Shown here piece by piece: positions 36,695-50,252 of a stretch of DNA of 64,000 nt. Source of the DNA: Apus apus (Eukaryota > Chordata > Aves > Apodiformes > Apodidae); assembly GCF_020740795.1 (NCBI RefSeq), contig NC_067283.1, forward strand, positions 115,759,206 to 115,823,205, in the 5' to 3' direction. The translations under genes and the position numbers were made by a program. Numbering within the stretch: the stretch's first letter is position 1; each line of letters starts with the position of its first letter. The notes under the pieces were generated by a model. It was not told the DNA's origin, did not search any database, and saw only the letters and a program-made list of their open reading frames with translations.

Positions 36695-37360
36695 TCCAGA
36701 GGAGAGAGACTTGGACAAGAAGCTCAACATGAGCTGGCAATGTGCACTTGCAGCCCAGAAAGCCAGCTGTGTCCTGGGCTGCATCAAAAGAAGCATGGCC
36801 AGCAGATCAAGGAATGAGATTCTCCCCCTTTACTCAGCTCTCATGGGACCCCACCTGGAGTACTATGTTCCAATTCTGGAGCTCCCAATATAAGAAGGAC
36901 ATGGATCTCCTGGGAAAAGTCCAGAGGAAGGCCACAAAAGTGATCAGAGGGCTGGAGCACCTCTCCTATGAAGACAGGTTGAGAGAGTTGGGGTTGTTCA
37001 GCCTGGAGAAGAGAAGGCTCCAGGGAGACCTCATAGTAGCCTGCCAGTGCCTGAAGGGGCTACAGGAAAGCGGGGGGGGGCTTTTTACATGCAGCTAAAG
37101 GACAATTTGAAATGGATTAGAACTGGAAGAGGGGAGATTTAGGTTAGACCTTAGGAGGAAATGCTTTTGTGTGAGAGTGGTGAGGCAGTGGAAGAGGTTG
37201 CCCAGGGAAGCTGAGGAAGCCCCGTCTCTGGAAGTGTTCAAGGCCAGGTTGGATGGGGCTTGGAGCAACCTGATCTAGTGGGAGGTGTCACTGCCCATGC
37301 AGGGGGATTGGAACTAGATGATCTTTAAGGTCCCTTCCAACTCAAACCATTCTCTGAATG
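36695..37360 (+). mobile_element. CR1 LINE 3' part inserted into the LTR
   Basis: It carries the C-terminal part of CR1 ORF2, with recognisable pieces KKDMDLLGKVQRKATKVIRG and SYEDRLRELGLFSLEKRRLQ, broken by frameshifts between the frames at 36618-36893 and 36742-37098. The CR1 3' region follows ('ggaactagatgatctttaag') and the tail ends near ATTCTCTGAATG. A run of nine G sits at about 37071. AATG occurs at both edges and may be a short target duplication. Confidence 0.9.
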
Positions 37361-37381
37361 ATCCCAGTCAGACCCAGTATG
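37361..37381 (-). mobile_element. Continuation of the antisense LTR beyond the CR1
   Basis: The bases ATCCCAGTCAGACCCAGTAT resemble the outermost piece of the LTR (family pattern 'tatcccagccgaaaccagga'). They appear exactly where the LTR should resume after the CR1, which supports a nested insertion. Confidence 0.5.
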
Positions 37382-40300
37382 AGCACATTTCAGTGTGTGT
37401 GTGTAAGGATGACAGCCTTTGACCATTCCGCTCTGACAGTGCTGATGAAGAGAAAATTCAGCTCTTACAGGGCTTCGTGCTGAAGAGCCCTACACTTTGG
37501 AAGCTAAAGATTGTACACCCTATTCAACTCCACCTGCACAGTGAAATTTACTGTCATTAGCTCTGCAACATATATACCTACTGCAAGGTCAGAAGGGACT
37601 TCTTGTGTGGCATCAGACCCTTCTGCAAGACGAACACAATTTATTTATATTTTTTAAGGATCATTTGCTGCCTGTAGCAAAAAGTAGTCTCTATCATGGA
37701 TCAGATCTGGGCTGAGCACCCAATACCACACAAGAAACAAATAACTGGTCTTTGATGCTTGCCGTTTAGGCAGAAATCAAGAGACTGGTCAAGGAGAGAG
37801 CAAGATACTATTTGTATTTCCATGGCAGAATACAGTTTGCTGCCTATTTGCTCAGAGCACCTGATCTTATCCAATAGAAATGTTTTCTTACAAAGAAGGT
37901 ATTATTGAAAATATGCTGAGCAGTCCTTTTTACAGTGAACAAAGACGGTAGTGAATATGAAATGTGTTCAGTAGCACCAACTAAATTTTTCAGAAAATTT
38001 TTCAGAGAACAGTTCAAAATAAAGACATTTTTATGCTAGTGGTTTATTTTCATCTACATAATTATTTTTCAACTGTAACACATGTAATTTTAATGAAAGT
38101 GTGCAGTACAGAATACAGGATTTCATTTTACTTGAAAAAAAAATTTTACTTGTTTTAATTACTGAAAATCTCCACTGAAGGTTCCTTGAAACACAAGAAA
38201 AATAATAATTAGCAGGGAAAAAATTTTTGAGGACAAATAATTTGAATACTCTTCCAGATTAAAAAAATAAAACTAACAGACTTGCTCTTGATTCAAAAAG
38301 AAATGCAATAAGAAACATTTTCAAAGAGTTTTTGAGGAAGATCTGGGATCCTCCAAAGAACCACAGCAATTTTTGTCTCTCCTGATTTTATTTCTATAAA
38401 CATATGTAAGACCAAGAGTATGGGTTCTTACTCCATGCAATAGAGCTGACCAGGATATGCATTACCAGATCCACATAACTGACTGACAATGTCATCATGG
38501 GGAAAAGGGATTACCCTATACCCAGTCAGCACCTCTCTTCTCTCAAGTTGTGCTCATGGTCTCTCATACTCCACTCTCCATACTGCTCCACTATTAAGAG
38601 CTTGTGTCTGTCTTCTTCATTTAATATCTTAGGTATTATGAATGAAAGCAAAAAACTGTTTTCTGTCTGTTGTTAGTATAAAAATATTTCAATTTAATAT
38701 GATTAATGCAATCACATTTCCAATTGGCTGTGCTGTATTTGAAGAACATGAGAAATATGTAACAAATAGTAATTATTACATTTCCAGAAGGCCAAAACAG
38801 ACTCCCATACTATTAGATATATAGTTCTATCTGGTTAATGAGTTAGAATCACATCCTAAGCTCACTGAAGTAAATTTTATTTTCAGTAGTAAATGCTGTT
38901 ATATTTTCCTACTTCATCTTCAATGAACAGCAATACTGGAAAATATACTAGGTCTCACGAGAACACTGCCACTGAACAAGTGGACATTAAAATCCAATGT
39001 TTTATTGAGGTAACCTATTCCTAAACACTATAATAAAGTAAACATTGAATGTTTCATAATATACAAATCCAACTCACTGAGAACTAAACTACACCTCTCT
39101 GCTAGAGGAACTACAACAAAGCAAGAAGCTGCCCTGATTTCAACCTTTGTTTCACCTATGCTCTTTCCATAATTCTCCAGAGGTCCATAATCCGCATGGT
39201 TTTCCAAATATTCAGGTTGTAATTTTCTGAAGACTGCACAAAAGCAAGAAAGGTAATGTTGACATTAATTTAAGATAGTTAGAGCTATGGTCAAATAGTA
39301 ATATCTATTATTATTTTGAACCAATCTGTCTGTGTTCATGGGATGAGTTGACCATATACCAGTTCATAGATGTGTTTAACCAAACACACCCTGTGTACAC
39401 CAAGCTATAATCCTCCTGAGACTGGCAAGTGACTGTCCACTGAAAGCTTTGATTAAAATGTTCCCGCTAATTTAGCTTAGCTGGAATAGCTCTGTAAAAT
39501 AAAATTTAAAAAAGCCATTAACTTCAATGGTGGGTGTCTGTGTGTTGGAACAAGGAAATTAGACAAGCCTTGTACCATATTGTTTAATTGAATGTATTCA
39601 ACAATTGAGTGTTTAATTATATGTACTAAACCAAATTTATATTGTTGTAGGCTTTGCTTCCCTGCAATTTTTTTCTGTCACTAAAAATTGTGGGGTGAAA
39701 GTGATGGCAATCAACTCTGATTTTTGTTTTCTGAGCAAGCAGCAGATTAGCAATTTTATTAACATTTTTAGACAGGTGGGTTGAACCTTTTGTTCTCCCT
39801 CTTAAATATATTTTGCATTTCTCACAAATTATTTGTGGTTCATTTTCCTGCGTATATTCATGACAAAATTAATTCTGATTTCTTGAATAATAACTCCTGT
39901 ACCCAAATGCTGACATATTGCTGCTGAATCTGGAGGCTGAAAACTGGATTCTAATTTTGTCAGTAAAAAATAAAGAAGATTGTTAATTTTAAGTTTAGAG
40001 AGATATGGCATAACTCGAGGTGAATACAATTTTTAAAAGGAAAAAACCTTTACCATGAAAGTGTACATACGTAAGACTGAATAGAAGGGAAATACAAATA
40101 TGTAATTTGAATGATAAGTGTAAACTGCTTTAAAGTATTTCAACATGTGCAAGAGAAGGAAAGCCTGTTTAATTTAAACTCTGTACTTGTTGAGCTGAAG
40201 TGAAAACCGTGAGAAAACAAAACTCCCCATCTCTCCAATACATACCGTATGGGAAATATAGGCAAGAAATTCAAAATGACAACAATAAAATGCAACTAAA

Positions 40301-41892
40301 CTTGACAGTTGTAAAGAGGAATACATTAAAATTATGTCCAGGAAGGCTAAGGATGAGACATTTTTTTAATATATTAGAAACAACAGAGTCCAACTGTAGC
40401 ACAGGTTCAATGCAGTTGCCAGCATCGTCACTGCATTTCAAGCAGGAGCTTTACACAGGGCTGTTGTAGTAGCTCCTAAAGCTCCTTGAGAAAACAGTTG
40501 AAGGCACAACTACATGTTTGTGTACTTTTTAAATGAACTTTTCCTGTAATGCCCTTGGTTGTAATAGCTGTTCACATGGCATGGCTTTAGGGATTTTTAT
40601 ATTGGCAGGAGAATGGCTTGATATGTTAGAGCAATTGGGATCAATTTTATCCCCACAAATCTTTGTGAAAGATAAAAACAAGTATTTTTGAAAACACAGG
40701 CTTGCAATAGTACAATAAAATTGTAAGAAAAACCCCAACACTATTAAAATTCCACTTAACTGGAAAGATTTTGCTTAGCAGCCCTATAATCCCATTCATT
40801 TGTAAAGCAGGCTCTTCATCTTCTGCAGCTTAACCCAGTGCTGACATGTCCTGTAAAGGTTTTGTTAAAGACCAAAACTGCTCTGAGGTTTCAATTTATT
40901 TTTTGCCTTAAAATTAAATTCCTGTATTTACTACCTCTTAATCTTTCCTTATACCTGTGCACAATTTTATGTCATAGAATATGCTTTTATTAGAGAAGCC
41001 TTCCTACGGTTCATGCTGCTTTCCACCTAAGACTGGAAAAACATAACCTTTTTTGCCCTCTTATTTACCATTACTTATAAAATCATATCACTAGACATGC
41101 TGGTGGCACCACGTCTTTTTAAGAGATCTATGATGAGATTTGGACAGTTTTTACATGGGCATGTTTTACAAGGCTCAGTGAAAGCTGAATTCATGATAGT
41201 GTTAATTCATCTTTCAATGCCCATCCCACACTGGAAAGCTCAAAGAACAGTCACAGACTGTGCCTGTTGTCCATGCCAAAAAACTTCACACTTTTAAAAT
41301 GGACTTTAAATACACCAGTGGCAAATGGGAGGATGAAAACCAGTGCTGAGTCCATTTTTAGTGGGTAGGTACACATTTCATAAGAGTGTTTATTTATAAC
41401 TTAGTTTCATGCATAGCATCATCCTACCAAATTCCCTCATTAAGACAAATACAAGGTCCTGAGTTTCTCTAAACAGAAAAAAAAATTAAAAAATTAAAAA
41501 TCACTTTAAAAAAAATAATTACAAAGTGAACAACTTGTTTCCCTAAATACAGTGAGGATTGAGGGGGCTCTGTTTCATTTCAAGCCTTTCTATCCAGGAC
41601 TCTTCCCAAAAGGCACTGTCTTTTGTCATTTGCCATAGGGTGTGGCAGGGGGCAATGTTTCTCTGAATACAAGCCCTTTGTACATTTTCTTTTGCACCAC
41701 TTTGCTGTTTGTTGCAAACATGCTGCTTAAAAAAAAAACAATCAGTGTTTACTTTAAGTCTCTTTACTAAAACCTTATTTTGCTTACATAGTTGTTTCTC
41801 TAAGAATTACTTTATTAAAGATTTTTACTTTTTCCCATATAAAACTGTGGGAAATTTACTAGGTGCAAGAAATTTACCCTTATTTAGATGCT
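37382..41892. other. Intergenic, nothing recognised
   Basis: AT-rich DNA without a repeat family, RNA gene or credible coding exon that I can name. Confidence 0.6.
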
Positions 41893-42319
<427 letters not shown>

Positions 42320-45300
42320 CTAAAAAACTATCCCATCTGCTTTAATCCATGTGGCAAAGTGCTATTAAATCTGTGAGCAAATGTAGTGATATCACCATGA
42401 GCATAAAGACAGAGTTAACATCAAGAAATAGGAAATGCCAAGTCTGCTTTTCTGATCTACACAAGAGAGAAAAAAGGAAACTGAATGGAACTGGATTTGA
42501 ATTTGCATTAATTGAAATCAAATGAAAATTTAATTTCAGAATGAAATTACATTTCAGTGTAACTCAAATTATTCTGGAATTACCTTCATGTAGGCATGGA
42601 AAGGCAATATAAAAATATAGCGACAATTACCTTTGTATGACTATTGCCTTGTTTCATGATACTTGGCCATAAGCATTTTCCAAGCCAATGCTCAAGCCTT
42701 TTGTGCAAGCTCATTATTTAATTTAGGCATAGAATCAATGCATTTAAGCACATGCAGCGTTTCAGGACTGAATCTTGCCTCTTTCTTTCAAAGGCTAAAC
42801 TGAACCACTCAAGAGGAAGGAAATTAAAGATGCACATTAAGTTATTTATCAAAGGTAGTATAGATATGCAACTGAAACAATGAAATCTTAGTCTGTGTTT
42901 GGGATAGTTATAGTACCATATGCACAGAGCTTTTGAACACACCCAAGGAAAGCCAGATGACCCTAAAGATCCAAGGTGAGAGTCACAGTGCATAGAACTG
43001 AAAGCAGTAAATTTGTATTTCACAGCTGGAATAGTAATTCTCCCAAAGTAAACTAATGTCCTGCACGCTGGATTTCACTGTCACAAACAGCAGTGAAAAC
43101 TTAAGAAAATTTCAAAATAGGATAGGAGATGCTAAAAAATATCTACAGTTACAACAGGAGGGACTGAAGAGAAAGATACCAAAGATGTTTGAGGACCACC
43201 TGCTTCTGTGCACAGTGGTCAGTGTCTTACAGTCTGGCACAAAAAATGGCCTCTCTGGGTCTGAATTCATACTACAGAACTAGCTTTATGATATCCTGCT
43301 GTTCCTATGAAAATGTTGAGAATTCTCCAACAGTCCCCTTAACACAGACAACAGTTTTAGTTCTGAACCTTACAAAGCCTACGAGGGACATTTATTACTC
43401 ATCTGCTTCACTCAGATGCCAACTTTAGGCAAGATGGCTGTTAATTTACAGAAGGTGTTCAGACACAACACTGTGTGTGTCCCCCCCAATGATAAAGTCA
43501 ATGCCACTCCTTAAATACATGCCTACGGACTTGAGACATTACAGCATTCATTTTCATTTAAAAATAACAGTCAGTATACAAAGATACATTAAATGTCTCT
43601 AAACTAACCCTTCTTTAGTGTACAGTAAAGCAAAAAAACCCCTAAAGTTCTGACTTATCTTCTGGTAAGTCAAGCATTTTGGATGGTTGTATAAACCAAT
43701 CCTGTTAAGCTGTGCCCAGTACTGCCCAATGTATCTTTCAAGGCTTATTACCTTATGATGCACAGTATTGGAAATTATAGCAAATGCAACCTTCCAAAGC
43801 CTGATTTAAATGTGCTTATCTCAAATAATCCCAGAAGTTGCTATTAACAGTGACCTAAATGCACAAAAATCCCTTGATACTGAAGAATTCAATCTAGGGA
43901 AAAGAGAGGGAAACAAATATTGCAGAAATCACATTACTCAGTTTGGACAATTGCTTTTTTTCCCCCCAAAAAAAAGCCCTGAAGTAAGATTTGGTGTTGT
44001 TGTTTTCTTCCCACTTCATTAGCTGTGGTATTGCTGAAAAACACACGGCACAGTGTCCCACCTCCACTTTTGTGTTAGTCACTGAAAGATCAGCTTCTAA
44101 ATAGCTGAATGCGCAAAGCACTCCCACAAGCACCAGAGATCTAATTATCTTCAAAAACTTTTGAAAGTGTTTTATGCAACACCTCTTTCAGTGATCATCA
44201 ACTCCAGAAAAGAGAGATTTTTCTTTTCTTTTTTTTTTTTTTTCTGGAGGTCTTGTTTTGCTCATGCCAGCTTAGGCACTTGGGAAAAAAAGAAATCTAA
44301 CAATTCAGTTGTATCAGCAGAGATGTGCAGCTTCCAAAAAACATTATGTCAGTGATCTGGCTGTTTCTACAAAAGGTTCCTTTTTTGTTTGTTTGTTTGT
44401 TTTTCAAAATATCAGTCCCCACATGAAGACTAAACCCATGTCCCCAGTATATCTAGCTGCCCTACCTTTAATCAAATTATGCAGGACATGCTGTGTAGCA
44501 CTTCTTAATTTGAGCCCACTCCATAGCTGCAAGTCAAGGGGTTTATTTTACAGAAGCCTGTTTTCCATCTGCATCACTGATGGTCTTCTTTAGAGTCCTT
44601 GTCTTTTTCTGCTCTAACTCATCTCCTGTTGTTCCACTTGACCCATGCTCGGTCACCTCCACATTCCATTAAAATGTTTCATTTTCTTCTCTTTAAAGGT
44701 CTCAGCAAAGTCCTTGCTTCTCAAGCTGAGCCAAACTTCTGCTTCAAGGTCATTCAAAATTTTACCATCATCTCCCAGTTATCTTAATGTATTTCACATG
44801 TTGTGACAAAGAAAAAGGGACAGAAATGCTAAAGAATGAAAAGCTGCCACAACCACAGTTTTTCCTTTTGGTGAGCAAATACACATGAAATAAATATTGT
44901 AAATATCTATCCATAATAAAAAACCAACTTGGTAATTTGCTACTTTCCCTGTGTTCAATAACTTTTCAGTGCTAATGAATTTGGTTTACCCATATCATAG
45001 GAAGTGTATACTGCCTCAGATGGTCAAATATGTGCATGTTCACAATGTTTCCAAGTACTCCTACACTTGCTCTTAAATGAGATATAACTCATCTGGTTTT
45101 TTACACTCTCAGCATTTATTCACTGTCTTTGTGCTTATTGAGTCATTTATATTTCATTATCTTTTTTTCCACTTTCTTGCTCTGTGTTTTCTCTCCTAAT
45201 TTAAATTTTTGTCCCCTCTAAGCAATGACATTTTATTATCCAAACTTCCCACCTCCCCCCTCCAGACAAAAATTCATCCTACTGAATATCTGTTGTTCTT

Positions 45301-45600
45301 CTTTCACCGTTGTGGCTACTAATAGAGTTAAGAAAGTTTCACTTAAGGGGAATAGAAGTCTTATCTCCCTAATTTCTGAGCTTGCATTACCTGTTCAGCA
45401 CACAAAATTTTTCCTGAAACAATTAATGCCAGGATCTACTAATGTAAATTAGGGCTGATTTTAGATTTCAGTAGCTGTCCTAGATCTGTTCAGTTCTGAA
45501 ACTGCAGCAAACCTAGTACAACCTAGCTGTAAAACCTTGAATTTCAGGCAGTTTCTCCCAGCCTCTCATTCTTCATTTATCTCCCATCCTGCCTCACCTC
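42320..45600. other. Intergenic, nothing recognised
   Basis: AT-rich sequence with short T-runs (around 44229) and TTTG repeats (around 44388). No coding exon or transposon recognised. Confidence 0.6.
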
Positions 45601-46358
45601 TGTGTTTGTGAATTTCATGGAACAGATCCTCCTAGAAAACATGCTAAGGCACATGGAAGACAGGGAGGTGATTCAGGACAGCCAGCATGGCTTTACTAGG
45701 GGAAAATCCTGCCTGGCCAACCTAGTGGCTTTCTACAATGAAGTGACTGCATCAGTGGACAAGGAAAGACCTACAGATGTCACCTATCTGGACTACTGCA
45801 AGGCCTTTGACATGATCCCCCACAACATCCTTCTCTCTAAGTTGGAGAGATATGGGTGGACTGTTCAGTGGATAAGGAACTGGCTGCATGGTCGCATCCA
45901 GAGGGTAGTGGTCAATGGCTCGATGTCCAGATGGAAATTGGTGACAAATGGTGTCCCTCCAGGGTCGGTACTGGGACAAGTGCTGTTTAATATCTTCATT
46001 AATTATATTGACAGTGGCATTGAGACCACCCTCAGCAAGTTTGCTGATGACAAAAGGGTAATGGTTTAAGAGAAGGGGTAATTATTTAGGACAACGGGTA
46101 ATGGTTTCAAGCTAGAGAAGGGTAGGTTTACGTTGGACATTAGGGAAAAGTTCTTTAATACAAGGGTGGTAGATCACTGGAACACGTTACCTAGAGAGGT
46201 GGTGGGGGCCCTATGCCTGGAGACATTCAAAATCAGGCTTGGTGGGGCTCTGAGCAATCTGGTCTAGTTGAAGATGTCCCTGCTTGTTGTAGGGGTGTTG
46301 GACTAGATGACCTTTAGAGATCCCTCTCAACCCAATACATTCTATGATTCCATGATTC
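45600..46358 (+). mobile_element. CR1 LINE copy with reverse-transcriptase fragment and internal deletion
   Basis: A 155-codon open frame at 45602-46069 encodes part of the CR1 ORF2 reverse transcriptase: [20 protein letters not shown], then [20 protein letters not shown], then [16 protein letters not shown] and KFADD, the catalytic Asp-Asp motif. After FADDKRVMV the sequence jumps to the CR1 3' region ('gacattagggaaaag', 'ttggactagatgacctttag') and ends with octamers ATTCTATG/ATTCCATG. The rest of ORF2 between these parts is missing. GGGTAATGGTTT occurs on both sides of the junction, suggesting a microhomology deletion. The copy cannot be active. Confidence 0.93.
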
Positions 46359-48914
46359 AACATCATCATTCATTCATCACACTGTTGATTCTCATCACAG
46401 AGAAGCTGTATTGTAAGTACACTATCTGTTTCAGCTTCTCTAAGCAAGAGTATCACCACTTTTTCCCAGAAGTACCTTAGAAGTTGTATTGAGTAGAGTT
46501 ACCCACATGCTTTAGTGTTTGCTGAGAATCCAGGATAAAAAAGTATCAGTAATACATTTTCAGAGTCTGGAAGTAGACAATAGAGTTAGAAAGGCTTTAC
46601 AAATAGGTTTGCAGAAATCAAAAACCTGCAGGTTTTCATCAGTCACAGTGTAAGATCTCTCTCCCTTCTTGTCATCTACCTACATGTTCAGCTGTGTGTC
46701 TGCTTTTATGTAAACCTTAGGTCTGATACTCAAGAAAGGTGCTGCAAGTGGAGGACAAGGGTAAATTATAAGCCTGAATCTCTCTGGTTTGTTTTTGGGG
46801 TTTGTTTGTTTGGGGTTTGTTTTGTTTTGTTTTTGTTTTGTTTGTTTGTTTTCAGATCTCTTCCTTTTCCCAGTATCTACTTTGGGGTTTCTGACAACAG
46901 AAATCAGTCAGAACTTTGAACTTAGCTTTTTCCTGAAGGAAACTTCCTCTCATGCCCATAAATTTAGCAAAAGTTATTGGCAAAGTGAAACCATCTATAA
47001 CCAGATATAAGCAGTTTTTCAACTTTCTGAGAGCAGAAGAGAAGAGAGAGGCTGAGATGTGAAGGCAAAGGCAGATTATACACCAACCTATTTATTAATT
47101 GTAAATTTACACTACATAAAAATACATATATGAGATTATCTGTGCTTTTTGCAATCAAGCTGGACAAAATTGTAATAAAGCACATTTTTTGTATTAATGA
47201 GCTCCTGACCCTGGTTTGAAGTAATCTATGAGAGACACCTTCCACTTCCCTACAAACCAGTATCTGTTCTGCTTTGCTCTGTTGTCTGTGGTCATACCAG
47301 CAAGACTTCCATTATCATCTTGTTGAATAATCAGCTGCTGCAGAAGGAGGGTTTCTCGAATAGTCTTCCTTACTAGCTAAGTATGGGTGTATATATTCAC
47401 TACTACCAGCTTCTGTCCATTTTCAGGGCCCAAAACCTCTAATGTGTATTTAGAAATCTGCCTTTTTTCTAGTGCCAAATGCAAGTCATTCATAAGCAGC
47501 TAGAGAGGAGAATAGTTCTTGGCATTCGCTTAGAGAATTAGCTCTGTAAATATTGGTGGTGCCAAGAAAACTTGCCAACCAGAGATGAGTGAAACAATTA
47601 ATATGTAAAATAAATGGTAGCAACAATGCCTGACAATGGGAGAATTTTCTGCTGCTCCAGCTGTCGTTCCAAATGGGAATTCCATTTATTACCCATCTAT
47701 CCTCCTTATTTTGTAAATTTCCTGTTACAAGAAGACTACCAAAAGTAGTAACAAGCAATTAACATTGACTTTTCTTGATTCTGAAAGTCTGCTCACACTT
47801 GCCAGTTTAATTTGCATATAAACAGATAGCTGGACAAAACTGGCCTTTCAAAAAAGCGTATGGTAGAGTTAATCACTGTGAAATCCTTAAGGCTTTGCAA
47901 ATCATTGGAAGGGCATCCAGGCAAGCTGTTCAGCAACATTAAATCTTTGCAACTATATGTTAGATACAAGAGATCAAAATGATGTTTCAATACTTTATGT
48001 CAACATAAGCTAAAAATAATCTGTCACTGATATTGAAATTCTGTATTGTTCTGTATATGAGTTATTTTAAGTTCTTTTAGTTGTTATAAATGATAAATCA
48101 GAACTTATATGTCACACTGTTTGTGCATATTTATTCTCAGTTAAGTACTTATCTATACATTTTATATAAAACTATTACAAATATTATTGCTTACTGAATT
48201 CCTCAAGATATTCCTCTGACACTTAATTTTTCTGTTGTTAATTATGGTAAAGACAAATTATGTATGTAAGGTCTCTCCCACCACGCATGAACACAAACAT
48301 GTCTGTGTAGAGATTGGACTGAACTGCTACTTCTGAAACTTCTGCAAAAGCACTCATAAAAACCCAAGGCAAACCATTGTCAAGTCTATAGTAATAATAG
48401 TGTCACATGAAAGTTTCTTCTAGGACCCTTCTGCTTAGGCTAGTACCAGATTCTTTAGCCAACTCCTTGCTGTTCTTTTTACCACCATCTAAGAAAGGAA
48501 TGGTGAAAGCTCTCAGTTTAAGCAATGACAAAAGCAGAAGGTACAGACATTACCAATCTGTTTTTTTAAGGTGGGCTAAATTGTATTTTGCAACTTCTTA
48601 GGAGTCTGAGTTGCGCATGATTACATGACTCAGACTTCAGATCTACATGCAGCTTTTCAGTCATCCTTCTCAAGCTTCACTCCAGCATCTCACAGAGGTG
48701 AAATATGAAATACATGTGCCATCTACGTAGTCTCACCTTCTCACTAATCAAATTATTAGAGTTTGAAAACACAGCTGCAAAGTTGCCATAATATCTCTGT
48801 ATCTCTGAAAATGAGAATTAAAATAAGACAAAGAAATTAGGGAGTTATTTCAGCATTCTACTGCTCTTGGGCTGAGGCCCAGGAAGCATATATATTTTTT
48901 AGATGTGAAACTAA
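46359..48914. other. Intergenic, nothing recognised
   Basis: AT-rich, with a GT-rich low-complexity patch at 46795-46853. No gene recognised. Confidence 0.6.
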
Positions 48915-48917
48915 AAC

Positions 48918-49205
48918 CTATGGGAACCTATGAGGAAAGATTGATAGAGTTAGGACTGTTTAGTCTGGAGAAGAGAAGGCCCAGAGGGGAACTTGTTAAT
49001 GTATAGAAATTCCTATAAGGAAAGTTCGTAGAGGATGGAGCCAGACTCTTCTCAGTGGTAGCCAGTGACAGGACCAGAGGCAATGAACACAAACTGAAAC
49101 ACAGGACGTTCCATCTGAACATCAGGAAACACTTTCTGACTGTGACAATGAACAAGCACGGGCACTCTTTGCCCAGGGAGGTTGTGAAGTCTCCATCCTC
49201 TTCCC
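48918..49205 (+). mobile_element. CR1 LINE 3' fragment
   Basis: It contains 'gaaagattgatagagttagg', 'ctggagaagagaaggccc', 'gtgacaggaccagaggcaat' and 'ccagggaggttgtgaagtct', successive blocks of CR1 3' sequence. The 3' end with the octamer tail is missing. Confidence 0.9.
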
Positions 49206-50113
49206 ATTTTCCCACTCTAACATTTTTCTTACTGCATATGAAATCACATAATTCTCATCTCTGCATGAAAAGTTTTAATTTAGACTTCTTCTGAAATTTC
49301 TAAACTCCCCTGTTTGTATTTAAAGAGTTATCTGAAAAGAATTGGAAAGTTTTTATCCATCACATACCAGGGATCATATTTTTCAAGTTGCATGTTTCCC
49401 TACACCTGCAACTCAGAATGCAACACCTACAGGCAAAAGGGAAATTACTGCACAGCTGTGGTAAATAAGAATTTAAAAGAAAGAAAATATTATTCACATA
49501 TTCTGGAAAGTTACTATCTAGCTCACTATTTCTGAATAAGTTTCAGTGGTTTGTCCAGTCCAGTGTAATAACTGAAAGTTGCTGCCATTAATCAATGAGC
49601 TATTAGAGATCTTACCATTAAGCATTTTTTCTAACATTCAGCCTCCATTTACTCCATTTATTTCCATCAGTGTTAATTATAAGCCTTTATAGCCACTCAT
49701 GGTTTTTCTTCCTTACTGGTGCACATGGTCATTTAATAACTGTACACTGATTCTGGGTCATTTACGTAATGCTCAGTAACTCTTTGCTCTATCAGAAATA
49801 CCACTGACTTCAACATGCTGTAATTACTGAACCAAATCCTCCAACATTAAATTAATTCTTAATGCCAAAAATAAAGGAACTTCATTTATATAATGGGAAT
49901 TAACTTAGAACAGCCCATTTTGAGAGCAAGTCTGCAGGAATTTTATCTTGTTGTAGTTGAATGCAGATCTACCAAGCAAGGAAGAAGAGGAGAAGGTGGA
50001 GACCTGCAGAAGAGAGAGCTGCAGTGCCCCATTTATCAACTCCTAAGTTAACATCTTGATATTTGGAAGTCCCTGATAAACAGTCACTGCATACAAGTAG
50101 GATCTGGCTGGTA
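49206..50113. other. Intergenic, nothing recognised
   Basis: AT-rich, with no identifiable repeat or gene. Confidence 0.6.
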
Positions 50114-50252
50114 ATCATAGAATGGCTTGAGTTGGAAGGGACCTTAAAGATCACCTAGTTTCCACCACCCTACATGGGCAGGGACACCTCCCACTAGATC
50201 GAGTTGCTCAGGGCCCTATCCAACCTGGCCTTGAATGCATCCAGGGATATAA
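50114..50252 (-). mobile_element. CR1 LINE 3' end, minus orientation
   Basis: On the + strand it begins AATCATAGAATGG and continues 'ttggaagggaccttaaagat', the complement of the CR1 3' terminus. It is the only CR1 piece in the window lying in the minus direction. Confidence 0.92.
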
